Assembly: GCA_022821545.1 (NCBI GenBank)
Contig: JAJEDJ010000009.1
Span: 1 to 64,000, forward strand
Source: Caldilineaceae bacterium
Lineage (GTDB): Bacteria; Chloroflexota; Anaerolineae; Caldilineales; Caldilineaceae
Direction: 5' to 3'
Length of the DNA stretch: 64,000 bases
Part shown: piece after piece, positions 47,060-54,147 of the stretch
How positions within the stretch are numbered: position 1 is the first letter of the stretch
How the letters are laid out: each line of letters opens with the position of its first letter
Made by a program: the position numbers and the translations under genes
Notes under the pieces: model-generated
Told to the model about the DNA's origin: nothing
Databases searched by the model: none
What the model saw: only the letters and a program-made list of their open reading frames with translations

Positions 47060-47704
47060 ATGGAAGAACTCCGCTATACGCTGGTTGCTGAAGGTAGCAG
47101 TGATGTAGCCCTCCTCCCTATTTTGGATTGGTTGCTCGTTGAAAATGGAGTACATTGTGCCATCCAGTCGGCGTGGGCTGATCTGAGCGCTCTACCCACT
47201 CCTGATAATCCAAAGTTGGCGGACAAGATAAGAGTTAGTCTGGATTTCTACCCCTGTGATCTCTTGTTCGTTCACCGCGACGCGGATAGGGAGTCACGAG
47301 AAAAACGTGTACAGGAGATAAGCAATGCAGCGAATCTTTTGCCAAAAGGACTATCTCCAGCTTTTGTTTGCGTCATACCTGTTCGGATGCAGGAGACTTG
47401 GCTACTGTTTGATGAAGCCGCCATAAAGGCCGCTGCAGGAAACAGGAACTATGCTCGCCAGTTGAGTTTACCCCCGGTAAATCGGTTAGAAAGCCTTCCC
47501 GATGCAAAAGAAATCCTGAACGGACTACTTAGAGAGGCCAGCGATCTCAATAGACGTAGGCAGAGGAGTTTCCCTGTAGCGAAACGCGCGCGCCTAGTCA
47601 CAGAATTCATTGAGGATTTCTCGCTATTGAGACAACTCAGTGCATTTGCCGCTCTTGAAGAGGAATTAAGTAGCGCGATTCAGGCGAACAACTGGGCTTC
47701 TTGA
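47060..47704 (+). CDS. TOPRIM-fold protein (DUF4276-like)
   Basis: A 214-residue protein with the TOPRIM pattern: an acidic residue Glu11 in TLVAEGSSDVALLPIL and Asp74-x-Asp76 in FVHRDADRESR. DUF4276 proteins are often coded beside AAA_21 ATPases, as here (two bases apart). The TOPRIM domain probably makes it a metal-dependent nuclease. Its lower GC than RecJ behind it suggests acquisition by transfer. Confidence 0.75.
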   Translation: MEELRYTLVAEGSSDVALLPILDWLLVENGVHCAIQSAWADLSALPTPDNPKLADKIRVSLDFYPCDLLFVHRDADRESREKRVQEISNAANLLPKGLSPAFVCVIPVRMQETWLLFDEAAIKAAAGNRNYARQLSLPPVNRLESLPDAKEILNGLLREASDLNRRRQRSFPVAKRARLVTEFIEDFSLLRQLSAFAALEEELSSAIQANNWAS

Positions 47705-47741
47705 AGTCCGCAATAGTTTACATCGCCCTGCAAGACAATCA

Positions 47742-50204
47742 ATGCCCTCCCAGCCTTGGATACTGAGTCCTCAAATTGAACCTTCGCCGGCGCTGCGGGC
47801 TGCGGTGGGCGGGCATCCGCTGGTGGCGCAGCTGCTGGCGCAGCGGGGGATCGATACGGTGGAGAAGGCGCTGCCGTTTCTGGACAGCGGCGCATATGCG
47901 CCGGCAGCGCCGACCGCGCTGGTCGGTTTGGATAGGGCGGCGTATACGCTGATCGATGCCATCAGGCAAGGCAGGAACTTTCTCGTCTGGGGGGACTTCG
48001 ACGTTGACGGCCAGACGAGCACGACGCTGCTGGTGGCGGCGCTGCAGGAGCTGGCCGGGCCGCAGCGGGTGCGCTTTCACGTGCCGAACCGCTTCAGTGA
48101 AGGTCACGGCATCAAGCCCTACGCGCTGAAGGAGCTGCTGGACGATGCGAGCTTCGAGCCGCAGCTGCTGCTGACGTGCGACACGGGAATCAGCGATGGA
48201 GAGGGGATTGGCATTGCCAAAGATGCCGGGCTGACGGTCGTGGTCACGGACCACCATGATTTGCCGGCTGAGTTCGCGGACGTGGAGCCGGGCGCGGAGC
48301 CCCCGTGTGGTGAACCGGCCAGCGTTGCCGGCGAGCAGGGCGTGCGGCGGGCGGACGCGGTAGTTAACCCCAAGTTCCTGCGGGCTGATGATCCGCTGCG
48401 CACGCTGCCCGGTGTGGGTGTGGCCTACAAGTTGGTGCAACGGCTGTACGAGTTGGCCGGTGACCCTGACGGGGCGGCTCAGTTCCTGGATCTGGTGGCG
48501 TTGGGCATTGTTGCCGACGTTGCCGAGCAGCAGCATGACACGCGTTACCTGCTTCAGATTGGGTTGGACAGGCTGCGGCGGACGGAACGGGTCGGTCTGA
48601 AGGCGTTGATGGAGAGCGCGCGGCTGTCGCCGGCGAGCGTTGACGCGCAGTCGATCGCTTTTCAGATCGGTCCGCGCATGAACGCGCTGGGGCGGTTGGA
48701 TGATGCGACGGTGGCGGTGGAACTGCTGACGACGGATGACGCGATCCGCGCAGGACAGCTGGCTGCGCAGATGGAACGGCTGAACAATGAGAGACGGCTG
48801 CTGACCAGCCAGATTGCGCAGACGGCGTTCGACATGCTGGTGCGGGAGCCGGTTCTGCTCGACTTCAATGCGATCGTGCTGGCAAATCCCAACTGGCATG
48901 CGGGGATCATCGGCATCGTTGCGGCGCGGCTGGTTGAGGAGTTCCACAAGCCGACGATACTGCTGTGCAGCCCGCCGGGTGAGCCGGCGCGGGGGAGCGC
49001 CCGCAGCACACTTGGCGTGGACATCGGCGCGGCGATCGCGGGGTGCGGGGAGCTGTTGATGCACCATGGCGGGCATCCCGGTGCGGCTGGTGTGACGCTG
49101 GACGCCGTTAACATTGACCGTTTTCGGCGTGAGCTGAGCCGGCAGGTCGACCAGCACAGGATTGATGCAGGGCCGGAGGGTCTGCACATTGACGCGGCGC
49201 TGCCCTTTTCCGAGGTGAGCCTGTCGCTGGCGGAGGAGATTGAACGTCTGGCACCCTTCGGCAACGGCAACCCGCTGCCTAAATTTGTAAGTCAGGGCCT
49301 GACGGTGGTTCAGGACCGGCGGATTGGGCGGGACGGCACCCACCGGCGGCTGCTGCTGCAGGACAGTGAGGAGAGGAGACAGACGGCGGTCTGGTGGCGC
49401 AGCGCGGATGTGGATCTGCCGGGCGGCGCCGTTGACATTGCTTATACGCTGGGAGTTAACGAGTATCGCGGCGAGCGATCGGCGCAACTGACGCTGGAGG
49501 CGGTGCGGGCGGCGGAAGAAGTGGAAGCGACGGGCTTGGCCAAGGGGCCTGCGGGAGAGTGTGCTCTCCATGACTTGCGCCGCGAACGCGTTTCTGCGGC
49601 CGACCTGCCAACTCTTGACGACGCAGTCTGGTTTGCGGAGGGTATGCGCTTGGGCCGCGTTCCCTATCGGTCGCGGCTGGAGGCGGCCCAGGGGGAGAAG
49701 GGAGTTCCCCTGGTTTTGTGGAGCAGTCCGCCGTCCCCTGAACTGCTGCACTGGTTGGTGGAAAGGGTGGCGCCGTCCGAACTGTATCTGATCGGCCGCG
49801 ACACGGCTGAGGCGCGGCCGGACGCTATATTAAAGCAGGTAGCGGGGATGGCAAAGTGGTCGATGCGACCCAGTGCGAATGGGCGCGAAGGCGAAGCAGC
49901 TCAGGACAGCAGGCTTCCCATTGACAGGCTGGCGGCCCGCATCGGCGTAACGGAGGAGATCATTCGCTGCAGTCTACTCTGGCTGGAGCGGAAGGGGCTG
50001 CTGCGATTGCAAGGGTGGGAAGAGGGCGACGTCGCACGCGTAATGCCGGGGGACGGGAGCGAAGGCGACGGTGGTGAGCTTACGCTATTGCAGGAAGAGT
50101 TGAAGGAGCTGCTGGCGGAGGTACGAGCTTACAGGCGATTCTTTCAGCGGGCGCCGGTGGGGGCGCTCGGAATTATCTTCGCCTCTCATCAAGGGCGTGC
50201 ATAA
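47742..50204 (+). CDS. recJ: Single-strand DNA exonuclease RecJ, with C-terminal wHTH-like extension
   Basis: The 820-residue protein contains the DHH phosphoesterase motifs GDFDVDGQTST, TCDTGIS and TDHHDLP, the DHHA1 motif HHGGHPGAAGV and an OB-fold (FGNGNPLPKF onward). RecJ degrades ssDNA 5' to 3' in recombination and repair. The last 240 residues go beyond a standard RecJ and include IDRLAARIGVTEEIIRCSLLWLERKGLLRL, which looks like a winged helix. Very high GC compared with the genes around it. Confidence 0.93.
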   Translation: MPSQPWILSPQIEPSPALRAAVGGHPLVAQLLAQRGIDTVEKALPFLDSGAYAPAAPTALVGLDRAAYTLIDAIRQGRNFLVWGDFDVDGQTSTTLLVAALQELAGPQRVRFHVPNRFSEGHGIKPYALKELLDDASFEPQLLLTCDTGISDGEGIGIAKDAGLTVVVTDHHDLPAEFADVEPGAEPPCGEPASVAGEQGVRRADAVVNPKFLRADDPLRTLPGVGVAYKLVQRLYELAGDPDGAAQFLDLVALGIVADVAEQQHDTRYLLQIGLDRLRRTERVGLKALMESARLSPASVDAQSIAFQIGPRMNALGRLDDATVAVELLTTDDAIRAGQLAAQMERLNNERRLLTSQIAQTAFDMLVREPVLLDFNAIVLANPNWHAGIIGIVAARLVEEFHKPTILLCSPPGEPARGSARSTLGVDIGAAIAGCGELLMHHGGHPGAAGVTLDAVNIDRFRRELSRQVDQHRIDAGPEGLHIDAALPFSEVSLSLAEEIERLAPFGNGNPLPKFVSQGLTVVQDRRIGRDGTHRRLLLQDSEERRQTAVWWRSADVDLPGGAVDIAYTLGVNEYRGERSAQLTLEAVRAAEEVEATGLAKGPAGECALHDLRRERVSAADLPTLDDAVWFAEGMRLGRVPYRSRLEAAQGEKGVPLVLWSSPPSPELLHWLVERVAPSELYLIGRDTAEARPDAILKQVAGMAKWSMRPSANGREGEAAQDSRLPIDRLAARIGVTEEIIRCSLLWLERKGLLRLQGWEEGDVARVMPGDGSEGDGGELTLLQEELKELLAEVRAYRRFFQRAPVGALGIIFASHQGRA

Positions 50205-50340
50205 TGATGCCCCTGGTGGGCTAGATGTCTGGCGGGTAGCAGACGCTGGATGGCCGACCCCTCAACAGGAGAGCAGTTGACTTATCCTCCCAACTCTTCA
50301 GGATCATTTCGAATTCATCTATCTTTGGTTGCAGCAGAAG

Positions 50341-50358
50341 TATAGTAAATGGTATAGT
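50341..50358 (+). promoter_or_regulatory. Tandem TATAGT boxes before the four-gene system (weak promoter call)
   Basis: TATAGT occurs at 50341-50346 and 50353-50358, 36-53 bases before the GTG at 50394, in an AT-rich stretch. No good -35 box is at the right distance from either copy, so the call is weak. The 189-base gap after recJ otherwise holds no gene. Confidence 0.3.
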
Positions 50359-50393
50359 AGACCGACTTTTTTCACTTTGGAAGGGTATCTTTT

Positions 50394-51302
50394 GTGAACC
50401 ACAAACTCGTTGAACAGTTGCAGAGCGGACTATCGGATATCGAACCCCGATTCAAGGCGCTACAGGCTATGACCAGCGCGCTGAAGCAAGGGCTGCGTCT
50501 TGCGTCGCAAGAAAAGATCGACGCATTGCCCATGCAGAAGGCTTTGGCCAAGTTTGAAGCCGCCATGCGAACTATCGAAGAGCAGGGCGTATGCACCGAT
50601 GAGCTGCGAACAATCCACAAGACCTTTGCCGACGTAACGCAGCAGGCGCTGGAGGCGTTGGCGTTCGACTTCGCCCGTGACTTGAGGGAGTTGTTCGAGA
50701 ATCAAGGGGAAACAGTATCGGGACGGCCTCCCACGATCGTGGTCGGCGAGTTGGTATTGCAGTTGGATCTCAATGCGCGTAAGGGTCAGTGGTTCTATGG
50801 CAAGGAGGCGTTGACAAAGCCTTTGGCTCTTTCGTTCACCATAATTCCTAAAGCGTATGACCAGCAGAAACGGCAGATAGTCGAACGGCAGACCGATGCT
50901 GTCAAGTTTCTGCAGGAAGTGTACAGTGCCTGGAAAGAACTCATCGAGCAGCGTTCCCGCTATCCTGCCGGGGGTCGCATCAACGTTATTGAGATTTACA
51001 GCAAAATGGTGCTCAATCGCCAGAACGCCCGCTTCTGGAACCAGCCCTCCCGCCGAACATTCAGGGACTACGAACGCGCCTTCTTTGTGCGGGACTTGGT
51101 TCTGTCTCAGGAGGCGGGAGCGTTCGTTAACGTGGATGAGAAGGAGCTGCGCTTGCGTTTAGGCGTTGCGACGAAGAGCCAAGCAGAGCAAGCGAACCGC
51201 AGCTTGTGGATCCCGAATGGCCCGCTAGGTGGCGCATTCTATGCGGATGTATCGTTCAACAAGGAAAACCCAAATCAGCCAGATCTGTGGAGCCGCCAAT
51301 GA
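50394..51302 (+). CDS. Unknown protein, first gene of the ATPase-ATPase-helicase system (gene A)
   Basis: A 302-residue protein I cannot place in a family. Residues 1-125 are helical and may form a coiled coil (DIEPRFKALQAMTSALKQGLRL; KALAKFEAAMRTIEEQG). The second half is beta-rich (IVVGELVLQLDLNARKGQWFYG), then a basic helical part and an ending with WIPNGPLGGAFYADV. No Walker, nuclease or transmembrane motif is seen. Its TGA overlaps the ATG of gene B (ATGA), so it is coupled to it. The start is GTG 50394. Confidence 0.75.
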   Translation: MNHKLVEQLQSGLSDIEPRFKALQAMTSALKQGLRLASQEKIDALPMQKALAKFEAAMRTIEEQGVCTDELRTIHKTFADVTQQALEALAFDFARDLRELFENQGETVSGRPPTIVVGELVLQLDLNARKGQWFYGKEALTKPLALSFTIIPKAYDQQKRQIVERQTDAVKFLQEVYSAWKELIEQRSRYPAGGRINVIEIYSKMVLNRQNARFWNQPSRRTFRDYERAFFVRDLVLSQEAGAFVNVDEKELRLRLGVATKSQAEQANRSLWIPNGPLGGAFYADVSFNKENPNQPDLWSRQ

Positions 51303-52573
51303 GCATTTCCCCATTACTGGCTCGCCATATCATTGAGAATCTAGGTACCAGTGGAACACCCCCGGCTCGTGGCGTCCAGCACTTCAATGTGGGCAATCAA
51401 TCCTTGCTTAATGCTCTGGAAGAGTATTATTTCTCGTCCTATCTTCAGGATGGCGGCGGCGCCTATAAGATAGTCGTGGGCGAATATGGTAGCGGCAAGT
51501 CCCATTTTCTGTATTGTTTGCAGGATTTGGCCTGGAATTATCAATATGCTGTTGCTAAAGTTGACCTAAGCCCTGTGGAAACACCTTACAACGATCAACG
51601 ACTGGTTTATGCCGCGGTGGCCCGCAATCTGATCTGGCACGAGAAAGGGGAGGAGATCAAAGACGAAAGGGGACTAACCCGGTTCTTGGAAGGCACGCTC
51701 AGCCGTTTCGTCGGTAACCATACTTTGGATGCTCTTAGCCACCCCAACTACATAGCTCTCGTTGAAACGATAGAGAAGGCAACTATAGAAAGTTTGGCTT
51801 ATAAGAGAGCAATTCTTGGCTATTTTGAGGCGCTGTTACGCAGGAACGAAGACCGGCTGGACTCGGTCACCCGCTGGTTGATGGGAGAGGTGACCAGCCC
51901 CGACGATACCAAATTATTACGAAGGCTAGGCGTCACTGAAAAAATTTCTCGCCCGAATGCTTTTCGAATGCTGCGTTCACTGGTACAGACGATCAGGGAA
52001 CTCTCTTACAACGGCCTGGTCCTGCTTTTCGATGAAGTAGACCGAATGGCGAGCATCGGCGGTAAAGCAGAAAGACTGGCGACGGATAACTTGCGCGAGG
52101 TGATTGACCGCACCAGGGACGACCTGCCCGGTAGCATGTTCGTCTACGCCGTGCCTCCTCAGTTTGTCAATGACACTGTACCTCGCTACCCAGCGTTGCA
52201 ACAGCGCGTACAGGCTTTTGGCTCCTTTTCCCGCACCAATTATTTCAGCCCTCAGATCAATCTGGAACGTCTGGACGTAGACGAAAATGTCCTGATGCTC
52301 ACTATCGGTGAAAAACTAATCCCGATTTTCGAAACAGCGTTCAAGACAGACCTAGATCGCCAAACACAACAGGCCAACGCGGAGATTCTGGCGAACGTCG
52401 CCAGCGACTTGTACCTGGATGTGAACCATAGACGTGTTTTCGTTAAAAGTTTCGTCGCAGTTCTGGCCCAGCAGAACGCAGGTACTGAGCATACTTTGAA
52501 CGAAGCCGAGGCAAACGCGATCATGCGCGGTCAGGTGGCTGAACTGAGCGCAGGCGATACACCGCCATATTGA
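51299..52573 (+). CDS. BrxC/BrxD-like (DUF2791) ATPase, gene B
   Basis: A 424-residue P-loop ATPase. Walker A GEYGSGKS at residues 61-68 and Walker B LVLLFDEVD at 240-248; the motif GEYGxGKSHF with the following Cys/Leu stretch is typical of the BREX BrxC/BrxD/DUF2791 family. An internal FxxFSRTNYF-type segment and helical C-end follow. The ATG overlaps the stop of gene A by four bases; the frame is open upstream from 51206 but those codons lie in gene A. Likely the motor of the system. Confidence 0.85.
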   Translation: MSISPLLARHIIENLGTSGTPPARGVQHFNVGNQSLLNALEEYYFSSYLQDGGGAYKIVVGEYGSGKSHFLYCLQDLAWNYQYAVAKVDLSPVETPYNDQRLVYAAVARNLIWHEKGEEIKDERGLTRFLEGTLSRFVGNHTLDALSHPNYIALVETIEKATIESLAYKRAILGYFEALLRRNEDRLDSVTRWLMGEVTSPDDTKLLRRLGVTEKISRPNAFRMLRSLVQTIRELSYNGLVLLFDEVDRMASIGGKAERLATDNLREVIDRTRDDLPGSMFVYAVPPQFVNDTVPRYPALQQRVQAFGSFSRTNYFSPQINLERLDVDENVLMLTIGEKLIPIFETAFKTDLDRQTQQANAEILANVASDLYLDVNHRRVFVKSFVAVLAQQNAGTEHTLNEAEANAIMRGQVAELSAGDTPPY

Positions 52574-52639
52574 ATAAACATCAAATGCGCTTCTACGCTA
52601 ACGGGGCGCGACGGTTGAATCACCCTCACAGATTCTGAC

Positions 52640-54127
52640 ATGATTGGTGAAAGTGTAGAGCACCCCCAATATGGGCGTGGCCGGGTTGTTGCGCAATATC
52701 GCAATGGAACAGAATGGATGGTGCGCTTTGACAGCGGCTTGCGCTTTCGACGGCCCCGACGGGAGTTCAACGGTCAGCGTCCGCGAGAGACCCTGGTAGT
52801 TGCTGGGGACGCCACGCAATTTGTCCCCATGCCGATGGCTCCCGAGCGCTTGCAGGCCCGTCACCTGATAGAGTCTCTTCGGGCGGGGGTGGCACCGGCG
52901 CAGCGCATCCTCGATCTGACGATAGGTCTGGAAACCGAGCGCAAGAGCCTCTCGCGGGCACTGAATCAGGCGCATAGCGAAGGCGGCGCGGTACGGGCTG
53001 TTCTCGGCGAGTACGGCTTCGGTAAGAGTCATGTCATCGAAGTGACCACCCATGAGGCTCTAGACCGCAAATTTCTCGTTGCCGCCACCAGCCTGGATTT
53101 GCAGGAACTGCCTCCCCACAAGGCTTTTGACATTTATGGGAGTTTGATGCGCAATTTGCGCTACCCGGAAAGTGACGAGCGTGGGCTGGCGCCGCTCCTG
53201 TCGGAAATCCTTAAGTCGCCGGCGCTACAGGAGCAACTTACTGAGATCGCGCCGAAAGCGGACGATCCTCTGGTCTGCGGCCTGCAGGCGCTTAGCGAAA
53301 CTTCCTCTACCGACAAGCGAACTGCCTGGGAAAACTGGCTCATGGGTGGACGCAAAGAGAGATGGATGGATTGGGCGATGAAGCGATCGAGGCCCCATGG
53401 ATTTCGCTTCCCCTCGATTTATCGAAATGGCCACAACGCCCGCCAGATCGCTTATCTGCTGACAGGTATCAGTGTATTGGCCCGGCTGGTCGGCTACAGC
53501 GGCCTTTGTGTCCTGCTTGACGAAGCAGAGAGCTATTCGCTCCTATATCCTTACCAACGGCCTAAAGCCGGTCATTTCTTCGGTGCGATCGTGCGGGCCG
53601 CGTTGGGGGATGCTGCAGTCAGAATCAGTCCTGACGGTCTGCCCCAACATCGCTTTCGCGAATATCCCATCAGATACGGTTGGCGCCAGTCCCTATTCTT
53701 TTTGTTTACTGTCACCTATAGCAATATGCCGCTGGAAGATTGGCTGGCGGATGAGCAGATTCTGCGTCTGGACCCCCGCCACACTTCGCAGGAGATAAAT
53801 CAGTTTCTTGAACGGACGCTGACGTTACACGCTCAGGCGTACGCCTACGAGCCAGACGTACGCCAACGGCAGGTGCTTCAGAGTGCAGCCGAACTTCTAG
53901 CTCGGGGAATGCGTAGCGACCGACTGAATATCCGTGCTGCCATGAGACTGTCAGTGGAACTCTTCGATCTCTTATACTTACACCCGGGATATCCAGCGGC
54001 GACATTACTGGATGAACTGCGAGGGGAAGGGAGGCGGCAAATCGTATCTGATCACGCGCCAGAAGTTGAACCAGTCTTTACAGACCCTATTTCTCAGTCG
54101 AGTAACGATCTGTCCATAGACTATTGA
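52640..54127 (+). CDS. BrxD-like ATPase with N-terminal Tudor/SH3-like domain, gene C
   Basis: A 495-residue protein. Residues 2-45 (GESVEHPQYGRGRVVAQY, VRFDSGLRFR) match the C-terminal Tudor-like domain of PcrA/UvrD (GxxVxHxxFGxGxV). The ATPase follows: Walker A GEYGFGKSH at about 123-131, Walker B LCVLLDEAES at about 289-298. It is clearly homologous to gene B but diverged, so two ATPases of the same family stand side by side. Gene C begins 66 bases after gene B; no clear Shine-Dalgarno is seen at ATG 52640. Confidence 0.82.
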   Translation: MIGESVEHPQYGRGRVVAQYRNGTEWMVRFDSGLRFRRPRREFNGQRPRETLVVAGDATQFVPMPMAPERLQARHLIESLRAGVAPAQRILDLTIGLETERKSLSRALNQAHSEGGAVRAVLGEYGFGKSHVIEVTTHEALDRKFLVAATSLDLQELPPHKAFDIYGSLMRNLRYPESDERGLAPLLSEILKSPALQEQLTEIAPKADDPLVCGLQALSETSSTDKRTAWENWLMGGRKERWMDWAMKRSRPHGFRFPSIYRNGHNARQIAYLLTGISVLARLVGYSGLCVLLDEAESYSLLYPYQRPKAGHFFGAIVRAALGDAAVRISPDGLPQHRFREYPIRYGWRQSLFFLFTVTYSNMPLEDWLADEQILRLDPRHTSQEINQFLERTLTLHAQAYAYEPDVRQRQVLQSAAELLARGMRSDRLNIRAAMRLSVELFDLLYLHPGYPAATLLDELRGEGRRQIVSDHAPEVEPVFTDPISQSSNDLSIDY

Positions 54128-54147
54128 CGAATTGAAATTTTGGCTGG

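Noticed and set aside
47739..49751. A 670-codon open frame on the minus strand opposite recJ
   Set aside because: It is an antisense shadow of a very GC-rich gene; its translation is Arg/Gln/Pro-rich low complexity, and recJ on the other strand has all family motifs.
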